Below, piece after piece: positions 8,229 to 15,951 of a DNA stretch of 64,000 nucleotides (position 1 is the first letter of the stretch; each line of letters starts with the position of its first letter). Where the stretch lies: NCBI GenBank assembly GCA_030867875.1, contig JAOWCC010000064.1:36230802-36294801 (forward strand), given 5' to 3'. Both the position numbers and the translations under genes were made by a program. The notes below the pieces were generated by a model that saw only the letters and a list, made by a program, of their open reading frames with translations, made no database searches and was not told where the DNA came from. This stretch comes from Actinernus sp. WN-2022. Lineage: Eukaryota; Cnidaria; Anthozoa; Actiniaria; Actinernidae.

Positions 8229-8841
8229 AATATGTTATAGATGCTGGGAGCTCTAACACTACCTCGAAAGGATGGCGTAGACAGAAGCACATGCGAGCGA
8301 ACTTATGGGATCCAAGTATCGTTCGTAACTCTTTGCATTCTTGCGAGCCTCCATAATCCTCAAATATCCTTTTACCATCTACGGCCGATGCTGTATGGAA
8401 CGCTACTACGATAGCTACGTTCTCACGGAAGGGCTTACATATGCTCGTTAGTTGTTGGGACAGCACCCAAACGGAAATCCCTATATGTCGTGCAGAAAAG
8501 GCTAAGTCCACTAGCTTGTCAGTTCGTTTCTTGACGTCCTTCGATGCGGCGCAATCGTCGAGAATCAATAGAGTATTGGTACCTGACCAAAATGTTGCGC
8601 AAATACTCAAAGTAGCATCGATGGCATCCTGCGGTGGTGATATGACGAAGAAACGAGGATCTCGATTTGCAAATCCACGATAAGTTTTGTTGTGGGCATA
8701 CGTAGGACAAATCAGTACTATGTAATCGAACTTACCACGAAACGATCCACGAAGTTGTTCTATGAGAAACGCAGTCTTCCCACAATTCGTCGGACCGACT
8801 ATGAGTGCGTTGAAAGGTATGTGCTCTACGAGAGAATCCAT
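8221..8841 (-). CDS. ATP: FtsK/HerA-family genome packaging ATPase (A32-like)
   Basis: 206 residues, the usual size for Polinton packaging ATPases, which pump viral DNA into the capsid. Walker A is GPTNCGKT (16-23), Walker B LLILDD (91-96), and a conserved SARHIGISVWVLSQQ (116-130) acts as the sensor/arginine-finger region of this family. The start at 8841 follows a ttgaac...tatatta motif on the minus strand. It sits directly downstream of the capsid gene and overlaps p182, consistent with a morphogenesis module. Confidence 0.94.
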   Translation of the reverse strand: MDSLVEHIPFNALIVGPTNCGKTAFLIEQLRGSFRGKFDYIVLICPTYAHNKTYRGFANRDPRFFVISPPQDAIDATLSICATFWSGTNTLLILDDCAASKDVKKRTDKLVDLAFSARHIGISVWVLSQQLTSICKPFRENVAIVVAFHTASAVDGKRIFEDYGGSQECKELRTILGSHKFARMCFCLRHPFEVVLELPASITYYD

Positions 8842-10076
8842 CAGTATAATATACTCTGCAGAGATCTGTTCAATATCGTGACCTGAGCATCCGCAAGGAC
8901 ATAGATGTGCATTTTCACATTTCCACTTCCCTTAGCAGTTCTATGTATGCGAATGTCGATGTCCTTTCCACTGCCGGTTTGTGCCAAGCCATCACCATGA
9001 ACGGTGGAATCTTTTGCCGTGCGACAATCGATTAGAATAGAGAATCTATTTTCAAAGAACTTCTTTGGAGTCATAGAAGTATTGGGTGTACCAAACCAGC
9101 TTCTTGCAGCCTCCCAGAAATCTAGGGGAAGCATGCCGCTTGGAAAGAGTCTGTTGGGAATCCCATTGACATCTACTTCTACCTTCAATATATCTGGATT
9201 CGAGAATGCTTCACTATCTCGCGTGCCAATGGTAGGTGGATCTATGAATAGTAGAAGCAGTCCAGCAAAGGATCGTCGTGGAACATTGATGTTTTGAGAT
9301 ATCAAAGTATCGGACGTTTTAGCGATATCTACTGTTTTGAAGTGAACAGCGTAGTTGTATAGGAATGCAGTACCTATTTCATATTTGTGAAGTGCACTAC
9401 TAGCCAGCGTTTCGTTCCTGATTGCTTCGTATTCTAGTTGGATGTTGGTAAGTTGGTACGTACCTATCTTCGTCGTATCCGATCCAATTACAACCTCGTT
9501 GGCAGACGCTAGAGTTAACTCGAACGTAATGGTACTTTCTAAGGCATGTGGATATAGAACTCCATGTTGTGTCAGAATGTCAACATCTAATGGAATCCTA
9601 TACTTTGAACCACATGCAGTTAGGAGCGCGTTGTCTGCAGCAGATGAAGTACTTGCGTCACCAGCTTTCGATCGTAGCTTATTCAAGTTCTCTGATTGAA
9701 TGCCTTGTTGTATTCTAGACTCTCTCTCCTGCGTAGATAGGTATACATCGGAGTATGTTTGTAGGAGGTCTGGCCTGACAAGGTCTTCTACTGTTTCAGC
9801 TCCCATCCTACAGATTCTACGCATGACCAAGCAGCGTCCAACGTTCGAAACGACTCTGTTATTCGCATGTCCACCAGATAGTACGATGTCGCCCAATAGT
9901 GCTAAGCTGCCAGGTACTAGTACTACATCTTCTGCTAGCTTTGGAACTTCTACGTATAGAGTCTCACCTGGATTGGCAGACGATCGAGTGAAAGTCTTCC
10001 TATACAAGTCTCGCGGAGCCTTGAGTGCATGAGGCTCTCTTCGTACTTGTGTGGGATCCAACGTTAACGAGATCAT
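8841..10076 (-). CDS. MCP: Major capsid protein, double jelly-roll type (Polinton MCP)
   Basis: 411 residues from the ATG at 10074-10076; the frame is open 12 codons further, but that part translates the divergent AT-rich promoter. The protein is beta-rich, with no long helices or membrane segments. It has an N-terminal half ending in FELTLASANEVVIGSD...LTNIQLEYEAI and a C-terminal half starting near VPRRSFAGLLLLF and ending in a short basic/hydrophobic tail. This two-part pattern and the position beside the ATPase match the capsid proteins of cnidarian Polinton/adintovirus-like elements, which build icosahedral shells from double jelly-roll trimers. Assignment is by pattern and context; a structure prediction would settle it. 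It is shorter than classical 500-700-residue Polinton capsid proteins. Confidence 0.82.
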   Translation of the reverse strand: MISLTLDPTQVRREPHALKAPRDLYRKTFTRSSANPGETLYVEVPKLAEDVVLVPGSLALLGDIVLSGGHANNRVVSNVGRCLVMRRICRMGAETVEDLVRPDLLQTYSDVYLSTQERESRIQQGIQSENLNKLRSKAGDASTSSAADNALLTACGSKYRIPLDVDILTQHGVLYPHALESTITFELTLASANEVVIGSDTTKIGTYQLTNIQLEYEAIRNETLASSALHKYEIGTAFLYNYAVHFKTVDIAKTSDTLISQNINVPRRSFAGLLLLFIDPPTIGTRDSEAFSNPDILKVEVDVNGIPNRLFPSGMLPLDFWEAARSWFGTPNTSMTPKKFFENRFSILIDCRTAKDSTVHGDGLAQTGSGKDIDIRIHRTAKGSGNVKMHIYVLADAQVTILNRSLQSILY

Positions 10077-10110
10077 GTTGAATATAACTATATATATAGA
10101 TATGTTTAAC
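10077..10110. promoter_or_regulatory. Divergent promoter between capsid gene and p362
   Basis: The 34 bp between two opposite start codons form a near palindrome: gttgaa, an alternating tata core (ataactatatatatagatat), then tttaac. On each strand the order is gtt(g/a)aa, TATA core, ATG, so one short element can serve both genes. The very short leader resembles late promoters of small DNA viruses. Confidence 0.6.
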
Positions 10111-11199
10111 ATGGCCTCTGAGGGTAGGTCCGATGAAAGAACTGATGAAGGTGGAGACTACGATAAAGATGATACTATCAATGTGGATGAGGAGTGGGAT
10201 GCAATATTTCCAGAAGAGTCAGGAGAAATGGTCCCAATGAAAACTAGACGCAACTATGGCAAAGAAGGTGCTAGACCAAAGAATCAGGAAACCTCGTTTT
10301 CTAGAGAAGATGACGAGTACTTCGACGAACTCATTGACTCGGAAGGCTCGAACGTTTCTAGAAATGAAAAAATCCTGGAGAGGTTGGAGAAAGAGAAAAT
10401 CCCAAAGTATACCGATCGAAATGTAATCTTCAAACAGGGTTTATCGGAAAATGCAAGACAGGATATGTTCGAGACTGTCTGGGAAAAATACCACGATGTG
10501 GGAATTCGAGGCACGCTTGAGATTGCAACCATGTCTGATGGTAGAGTCTTTATCAAAGAGTATGGAAGTAAAGAAAAAGCTATTCCTTTGACCACCACGA
10601 AAGGTGAGTTATATAAGAAGATGGGAAAAGGTCTCAAAAGAGTCTTGGGACCTTCGAGGGAAGAAATGGTAAAAGAAGTCATAGGAGCTGAAAATCAATT
10701 GAGTGAGAGGATCGAACAAAATAAAGAAATACTCCAAGACCCTACGTCTACCGAAACTCAGAAAGAAAACGCTACTAATGAAATAAAGACCGATCATGAG
10801 GAGCAAGCAACCCTAGAACAAATAGAAGCAGCCCTAGTAAAACGGATGTCACTTAGGGATCGTATAAGAATCATCTTTAAGAAGTATGGGGTCAGTATAA
10901 TTAGCGTGGTAGCTGCGGTAAGTACTGTGATCGGCGTAATAGTTTCCAATCTGACGAAGAAAGTTTCCGCGCTAGTACCAGGCTTTGGAGATGCTGCCAA
11001 AGCAGCTGCTAAAACAACTGTCAAAGGCTTAAGAGCAATAGGCAAAAAGTTAGAGGAGATTCTACCTAAGATGATTGGACCAATTGCGAGTTTCATATTC
11101 AGTATGGCTGCTGACGTTGTTGGAGTCTTAGCAAACAATCTTTGGTTGTTAATCGTAGCAGCAGTGGTCTTCGTAGTGGAGCAATACAAACGCCGTTAA
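10111..11199 (+). CDS. Polinton membrane protein p362 with C-terminal transmembrane cluster
   Basis: 362 residues from the ATG at 10111 (earlier in-frame ATGs at 10051-10102 lie in the capsid gene or the promoter). The N-terminal two-thirds is highly charged and acidic with coiled-coil potential. The C-terminus has one membrane segment (VSIISVVAAVSTVIGVIVSNL), an amphipathic basic stretch, then two hydrophobic segments (IGPIASFIFSMAADVVGVL and WLLIVAAVVFVV) ending in a basic tail. This C-terminal layout recurs, from memory, in cnidarian Polintons. A virion membrane or penetration role is a guess. Its stop overlaps the stop of convergent p565 by 4 bp. Confidence 0.8.
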   Translation: MASEGRSDERTDEGGDYDKDDTINVDEEWDAIFPEESGEMVPMKTRRNYGKEGARPKNQETSFSREDDEYFDELIDSEGSNVSRNEKILERLEKEKIPKYTDRNVIFKQGLSENARQDMFETVWEKYHDVGIRGTLEIATMSDGRVFIKEYGSKEKAIPLTTTKGELYKKMGKGLKRVLGPSREEMVKEVIGAENQLSERIEQNKEILQDPTSTETQKENATNEIKTDHEEQATLEQIEAALVKRMSLRDRIRIIFKKYGVSIISVVAAVSTVIGVIVSNLTKKVSALVPGFGDAAKAAAKTTVKGLRAIGKKLEEILPKMIGPIASFIFSMAADVVGVLANNLWLLIVAAVVFVVEQYKRR

Positions 11200-12893
11200 C
11201 GAAACAACGTCCATGCGATTCCAGCTGCAGCAATGGATGTCACTGCGAGATTAATCTCATGTTGTGGGGCAGCCTTTACCTTTACCTTTGCCTTTGCCTT
11301 TGGTACAGGAACTCGTTTCTTGTGCGTCTCGAGATGCGGCAACGATTTCTTATCTGATGATCCTTTCATAGGAAGAGGTGGGTGTCCTTTGCCTTCTGCA
11401 TTGATGTCGTTAACGCCTAGCCTCATATCTTTCGTAGCTTTCGGGATTGGATTCCTATAACCATCTTTCTCACTAAGAGAGTACTCTAGATCGCTTGGCA
11501 ATAATCGTACGCCTATAGCTATCGCTAGATTGAGCCTCTTATGTGTTGCCGTTATAGCAGTAAGATAGTTTTTGTAGCTCACCACTAAATCGTTTTCGAG
11601 AATAGCGTCTTCGACTAAGCTCTTAAACTTTTCTTTGACGTTATGGCTACCTATGATGGATTCGTTCAAGTCGGCTTGTGCACCAAGTACGCAATGGCCA
11701 AAAGCCTCGACAGATCTATTCAACCTACCCAATCCAACATCTGTCAAACCCTTTCCGATTGGTGGCGTAAACCAATTGTATTGCTTTCCTTCATGTTCAT
11801 CGTTCCTAATAAAAGCTATCAGAGTATCATCCTTACCTCCTTCATCTTTAAACAAAGTAGAGTCCGCGGGCCATGTGGTTGCTTTGTCGTAACTTCGACC
11901 ATGGGCAGTTACATATCCGTTTACGTAGCCAGTTGGTCCCTGGTATAACAGGAATACATCTCCTAATCCATTATTCCTACCTCCGTGCCATCGGAAATCT
12001 GGTGGGAAATCTGGTGTTCGAGATATACCAAATTCAATGCACAATTTCTCAAGAGCTGCTTTGTTATAGAGGTTATCCATTTGCTTGAAATGAGAGTTAC
12101 CAGGTAAAGGAACTCCATGAGTACCACCAAGTTCACGTAGAATTCTTCGTATCGTGAAATAAACATGGAATCGTAGGAACCCCTGAACGACTGGTGGATG
12201 CGTTTTGAAAATAGGATCAAACAATGACACTCCACATCCGGAAGTTGCACACCACGTTGCGAAATTCAATTGTTGAGGCCAGTACTTGAAATCCGGACCA
12301 TGTAACCAATGGTAGGACTCATTTGCTGTCGTATGCTTTACGACGGTCTCCTTGAATATATTTGGAACGCCAGCTTTGAACTTCTTCGTTGGGGTGGCAT
12401 ATATCCATAGATTAGTGAGATCAATATCTTGTGCCAGTTCAGTAGAAGGAACTGCTGTAATAGGATATTTCGCACTCCTATCTAGGGTCAACGTAGATGG
12501 GAAACCTTTATGCACATCCCACAACGCATTATCGATACGTCTTTGAGTGACTGCAGGTAACTTCGAGACGTCATTGCCGTAAACGACATAGCTAGAATCT
12601 CCATCTCGAAACCAAATACTCGTCGAATATTTGCCTGGACCATTCACTTCCGTAGAGGTATAGAACTTGTGAAGATCTGCATGTGGATATCTTTTCTTGA
12701 ACTTCGCCAACAGATCGGCATTCAACGTTGCGACCTCTCTACTTTCCACATCTTCCCTATCTATCCGAGCTTGCTTCTCTCTCCTAGCTCGATTCTCAGC
12801 CTTTGACCGTATATTAGCATTCAGCGTTGGGACCTCTTCCTCTTCGTCTTTCCCGTCGTAATGGTAACTGAAAAGACCTCCGGACCCCCTCAT
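11196..12893 (-). CDS. Large conserved Polinton protein p565 with C-terminal membrane anchor
   Basis: 565 residues, the largest unidentified gene here. An acidic then basic N-terminus (about 12-60) leads into a mixed alpha/beta body with a conserved-looking core (WPQQLNFATWCATSGCGVSL, then FLRFHVYFTIRRILRELGG, and NNGLGDVFLLYQG). It ends in a Lys/Ala/Val-rich linker and a short hydrophobic tail (AVTSIAAAGIAWTLF). I associate the core with Polinton proteins of cnidarians, without a known function. I looked for an adenain-type His-Asp-Cys protease triad and did not find a convincing one. Expressed from a divergent promoter shared with the penton gene. Confidence 0.8.
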   Translation of the reverse strand: MRGSGGLFSYHYDGKDEEEEVPTLNANIRSKAENRARREKQARIDREDVESREVATLNADLLAKFKKRYPHADLHKFYTSTEVNGPGKYSTSIWFRDGDSSYVVYGNDVSKLPAVTQRRIDNALWDVHKGFPSTLTLDRSAKYPITAVPSTELAQDIDLTNLWIYATPTKKFKAGVPNIFKETVVKHTTANESYHWLHGPDFKYWPQQLNFATWCATSGCGVSLFDPIFKTHPPVVQGFLRFHVYFTIRRILRELGGTHGVPLPGNSHFKQMDNLYNKAALEKLCIEFGISRTPDFPPDFRWHGGRNNGLGDVFLLYQGPTGYVNGYVTAHGRSYDKATTWPADSTLFKDEGGKDDTLIAFIRNDEHEGKQYNWFTPPIGKGLTDVGLGRLNRSVEAFGHCVLGAQADLNESIIGSHNVKEKFKSLVEDAILENDLVVSYKNYLTAITATHKRLNLAIAIGVRLLPSDLEYSLSEKDGYRNPIPKATKDMRLGVNDINAEGKGHPPLPMKGSSDKKSLPHLETHKKRVPVPKAKAKVKVKAAPQHEINLAVTSIAAAGIAWTLFR

Positions 12894-12934
12894 GTTGAAG
12901 CTATACGTATATATAGTTATACCTTCAACATATA
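12894..12934. promoter_or_regulatory. Divergent promoter between p565 and penton gene
   Basis: The 41 bp between the two start codons read gttgaagctata, cgtatatatagttata, ccttcaac, then catata before the ATG. It is again a palindrome with TTGAA at each flank and a TATA core, the same design as at 10077-10110. This is the clearest second example of the shared motif. Confidence 0.6.
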
Positions 12935-13606
12935 ATGACGATCCTTACTGTCACCACAACCTTGGCTGACCATACTGTCTACTTCGACGACCCTATTCAT
13001 ATACGGAACATTTCACTAGTCGAGATCACTTTCGAGAACACTTGGTGGAACCTAACAGAGGTGGGCTCTTTCTGGTGGAATGGTGGTAGTATTATGTTCC
13101 CACACGACGTTGCTGTAGGATCTTACAACTTTAGGAAAGTCAAGAAAGCCTTAAAGCCTGCAAGTAGTGCTGGTATCGTGGAATTTGAGAGAGATATCCC
13201 CCTCATTAGGGAGGACAACGCTATAGTAGTTAAGAAACCAATCAAGTTCAATAAAAGTCTCTACACACTATTAGGTGTCGAAGGTGGAGAAGAAGAGAAT
13301 AACGAGTTCCTGCTAAAAGTTGGTACTTACCCTATTAGGATCAAAGATATCCACACAGTGTATGTCCGTTGCGATGTGGTGGATTCTGGTTTCTCACTTC
13401 TAGAGGGAAAACGATCGAAAGTCTTGGCTAGCATAGAGGTCCGAGGTCTTTGGCTTTCAAGGATAACCTATACTATAACGAATCCCCAAGTCCTACAAGC
13501 TATAGGGACAATGCAAAATAGTCTTAACCTTACGATTCGTGATGAGAAAGGTAATGTGGTAGACTTCCGTGGTCAACCGATACGATACGTGTTGAAGCTT
13601 GATTAA
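12935..13606 (+). CDS. Probable minor capsid (penton) protein, single jelly-roll
   Basis: 223 residues, beta-rich without helices or membrane segments. The C-terminal half (TVYVRCDVVDSG...SKVLASIEVRG...) and the closing NSLNLTIRDEKGNVVDFRGQ...RYVLKL fit the pattern I know from penton-like proteins of Polintons, which close the five-fold vertices of the capsid. Length suits a single jelly-roll fold. Starts after the divergent promoter and is followed 20 bp later by p200 on the same strand. The call is by pattern and context. Confidence 0.75.
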   Translation: MTILTVTTTLADHTVYFDDPIHIRNISLVEITFENTWWNLTEVGSFWWNGGSIMFPHDVAVGSYNFRKVKKALKPASSAGIVEFERDIPLIREDNAIVVKKPIKFNKSLYTLLGVEGGEEENNEFLLKVGTYPIRIKDIHTVYVRCDVVDSGFSLLEGKRSKVLASIEVRGLWLSRITYTITNPQVLQAIGTMQNSLNLTIRDEKGNVVDFRGQPIRYVLKLD

Positions 13607-13625
13607 GTTATATGTATAACGTACA

Positions 13626-14228
13626 ATGGAAGGCGACTCGATTCAACCGTTTCCCTCAGCACCAAGTATCTATCCACAGATTGCTAGTGACACTGGAAAG
13701 AACTTTAGACTACAAACGATCCGAGACACGCTTTCGGACATTGAAGTTCAAGAAAGACACTACGAAGGTGTGCGCAAGAAATATGCACGTTCTCAAGGAA
13801 TAGTTCATGGAATCGCAGTGGCAACTGGAGGTCTATCTGTGATCTTATCTGGATCTGGATTGGGCGCAGCGTTGACTGGGGTTGGAATAGTGATTGGTCT
13901 ACCACTTGGAGTTATTGGTGGGCTATGTGGATTAATTTCAGCATCTACAACCGTTGGAGCTAAGAAGTTAGGAATGAAGGTTTCTAAGCATGAAAAGACA
14001 ACTATGTTGGCAAAGGCGAAAATCAATACGATTCGCGATCTAGTATCGAAGGCCTTACGCGATGAAAATATATCCGACTCCGAATACAGTCTCATCCTGA
14101 ACGAAGCGAATAAGTATGAGATCATGAGGTCTGAAATTCGTCGCAAGGCTTCCATAGGTGAAAAAAGCATTCGAGCCGAACTCAAGCAAGAAGTGCAAAA
14201 GGAAATGCGAGAAAAACTTGGAATGTAA
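13626..14228 (+). CDS. Polinton membrane protein p200
   Basis: 200 residues. A Pro-rich N-terminus, an amphipathic helix (IRDTLSDIEVQERHYEGVRKK), a pair of hydrophobic Gly-rich segments (about 60-110, GLSVILSGSGLGAALTGVGI and LPLGVIGGLCGLISA), then a charged helical C-terminus. A hairpin of two membrane helices between coiled-coil regions is likely. It resembles a protein common in cnidarian Polintons, from memory; function unknown. Upstream is a gttgaag...ttatatgtata motif at about 13592-13618, overlapping the penton stop. Ends 3 bp before the convergent TFIIB-like stop. Confidence 0.8.
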   Translation: MEGDSIQPFPSAPSIYPQIASDTGKNFRLQTIRDTLSDIEVQERHYEGVRKKYARSQGIVHGIAVATGGLSVILSGSGLGAALTGVGIVIGLPLGVIGGLCGLISASTTVGAKKLGMKVSKHEKTTMLAKAKINTIRDLVSKALRDENISDSEYSLILNEANKYEIMRSEIRRKASIGEKSIRAELKQEVQKEMREKLGM

Positions 14229-14231
14229 GAA

Positions 14232-15224
14232 TCAACGTTTCCTATGAAAGGAACGAACATGGCTCTCACTTTCACTTTGCCAAGTCCTACTGCTAGTTAG
14301 CCCATACTTAGTGTAGATTGGTTCGAAGTGGGAATGGTAAGAAGACAACTCCTTGACAAAACGCTTGACCGCATTTCCAAATATGCCACAGCGCTTAACG
14401 ACATCCTTAAAAGACATAGACGATCCGGAGCGACGTAGCACCTCGTAACTTGCTCCAACGACTTTCGTCTTAAGCATTGATTTGGGGCCTATATTGTTTT
14501 CCATTGCCTTAGTAACGACCTCGTGGACTATTTGTTGAACGTCCCTAGGTACTCCTACAAGATCTAGTTGTAGGAAAGTCGTCGCAATGTGAGGAACTAT
14601 GCGCTCAGCATCCAAGTCTACATCAATCTTATCGTCGTCACACAGAGAACGTATGAAGACCTCTCCATTATGGATGCCTTCGTTTCTTAGTTGCATGAAG
14701 CGAGCGACCTCACCTTTAGATCGGACGAATCCACATTGTATGCATGCATGGTAGAGTAGAGCAGCTAAAATATTTTTCTTAGCATCGCTACGCTTGAGAC
14801 AAACTTTCATTACTTGGGTGAATGCGTCGGCTACGATTTCTAACGCGTTCATAGGGAACGATAGATCATAACTTTGTTTGTAAATAGTGTTGTATGCTCG
14901 TAGTTCTTGTAGTAGCGTTCGTCGTTTCAGTTCTATGTCATCATCGCTTTGCTTTGGTTTTGCGCGGTCTAGATCACTTTGATACTGAGAGCCATCCAGA
15001 CCTACTATACGCAGTCGAGTAGTAATAATATCGATCTTAGTTTCTGTACATGGTTCAACCTCGGAAACAAGACCACATGTGGGACACACGAATTCCGTTC
15101 CTTGTACTTCCAAGGGACAGAGACAATCAGAACATGTTTCACTGGTGTTAATACGTTCCACTTGTGGTTTGATATTCAGGCTTCTACAAATTCCAGGACC
15201 AAACAATCTGACTAGCTCGTCCAT
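14232..15224 (-). CDS. TFIIB/VLTF3-like transcription factor (zinc ribbon plus cyclin-like folds)
   Basis: 330 residues. An N-terminal zinc ribbon (C31, C34, C47, C50; ...FVCPTCGLVSE) is followed by a linker and two helical, cyclin-box-like regions (ALEIVADAFTQVMKVCLKRSDAKKN..., and IVHEVVTKAMENNIGPKSMLKTKVVGAS...). TFIIB recruits RNA polymerase II to core promoters, and large DNA viruses encode a related late factor, VLTF3. In a Polinton it would direct transcription from the element's own TATA-like motifs. A ctattgaac...tatag motif precedes the start codon. TFIIB versus VLTF3 ancestry cannot be decided by eye. Confidence 0.8.
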   Translation of the reverse strand: MDELVRLFGPGICRSLNIKPQVERINTSETCSDCLCPLEVQGTEFVCPTCGLVSEVEPCTETKIDIITTRLRIVGLDGSQYQSDLDRAKPKQSDDDIELKRRTLLQELRAYNTIYKQSYDLSFPMNALEIVADAFTQVMKVCLKRSDAKKNILAALLYHACIQCGFVRSKGEVARFMQLRNEGIHNGEVFIRSLCDDDKIDVDLDAERIVPHIATTFLQLDLVGVPRDVQQIVHEVVTKAMENNIGPKSMLKTKVVGASYEVLRRSGSSMSFKDVVKRCGIFGNAVKRFVKELSSYHSHFEPIYTKYGLTSSRTWQSESESHVRSFHRKR

Positions 15225-15255
15225 GATACAACTATAGATGTTGTACGTTCAATAG

Positions 15256-15324
15256 AAAAAAAAAAAAAGGAAGAATGAAGAGGGCCACGCAACGACCTTC
15301 TTCATTCTTCCTTTTTTCTTTTTT
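15256..15324. terminator. Second A/T-flanked hairpin, inverted relative to the first
   Basis: Left arm of 13 A plus ggaagaatgaaga, loop near gggccacgcaacgacc, right arm tcttcattcttcc plus a T-rich run. The loop is the reverse complement of the loop at 6480-6496 with one or two changes, so this is the same cassette in opposite orientation. It lies between the Cys-rich gene stop (15336) and the TFIIB-like start (15224). Confidence 0.6.
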
Positions 15325-15335
15325 CGTGGCTATTC

Positions 15336-15773
15336 CTAAGCGTCCTTCTCGTTCCTCAAGGCAGCCAACACCTCGTTGAGCGCATGGTTGAGAGACTCTC
15401 CAAGACCTTCCACTGGTTCCAGCACTCTTGATTCAGCGGGCAATGCTACCTCCGGTTCCACCATGTTTGGCTCCTCCTTTCTTGGATCCTCTAGCTTCTT
15501 GCTGGACTTCTTAGCGCGTCTTATATAGACACCGGAAGACTTCACCTTGATGGTGAGACGGTCGCATCTTGAGCAAAGCTCGTAATCAGTACGACATCCT
15601 TTACCGCACTTCAAGCATGGTACATATGGGGCACAGCCTTTTGAGATTTGGTAGTTGTGCTGGGAACAGAACTTCGTTGTCTTCGAAATCTTCTTTGGAC
15701 ATTTTGAGTCCTTCCCTCTCATCAACCAATCACAAGTTATTGCGGCGTCTACATTTGAGTTCTTCTTCGACAT
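15336..15773 (-). CDS. Small Cys-rich (zinc-binding) Polinton protein p145
   Basis: 145 residues. The N-terminal half has eight Cys and one His in a spacing that suggests one or two zinc sites (ITCDWLMRGKDSKCPKKI, KFCSQH, CLKCGKGC, LCSRC). The C-terminal half is basic, then acidic and Pro/Glu-rich. It could be a nucleic-acid- or host-protein-binding factor; I do not recognise a family. It lies downstream of the inner TIR-like copy at 15873-15948, which may hold its promoter about 100 bp from the start. Confidence 0.75.
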   Translation of the reverse strand: MSKKNSNVDAAITCDWLMRGKDSKCPKKISKTTKFCSQHNYQISKGCAPYVPCLKCGKGCRTDYELCSRCDRLTIKVKSSGVYIRRAKKSSKKLEDPRKEEPNMVEPEVALPAESRVLEPVEGLGESLNHALNEVLAALRNEKDA

Positions 15774-15872
15774 GTTTGATCTGTATGGTGTTAATGCGTA
15801 CTAAGATTACAACGAATGCTAATATCGTGGAATAAAGAATATATACTAATACCATTCGGTGGCAATATACAG

Positions 15873-15948
15873 TATAGTAATCATTCCTTTAACATATACT
15901 TCAAGTTTGGATTTTTTTAGGTGCGCGAATGTCTAGTGACACTTTGGC
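15873..15948 (-). repeat. Diverged second (inner) TIR copy, right
   Basis: A direct imperfect repeat of the right TIR inner segment (16650-16728): both contain gtaatcat, a variable stretch, caagtt(t)ggattttt and a nearly exact gaatgtctagtgacactttg. It is also homologous in inverse orientation to 1738-1795 at the left end. It ends 4 bp before the F-box/ankyrin stop codon region. Confidence 0.65.
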
Positions 15949-15951
15949 TTC

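Noticed and set aside
10051..10110. Upstream start (10051) for p362
   Set aside because: It would overlap the capsid gene start and code through the divergent promoter; the ATG at 10111 fits the layout of the other genes.
12240..12330. Cysteine-protease-like region in p565 (His-Trp and Cys-rich core)
   Set aside because: The order and spacing do not match the adenain His-Asp/Glu-Gln-Cys pattern; kept only as unknown.
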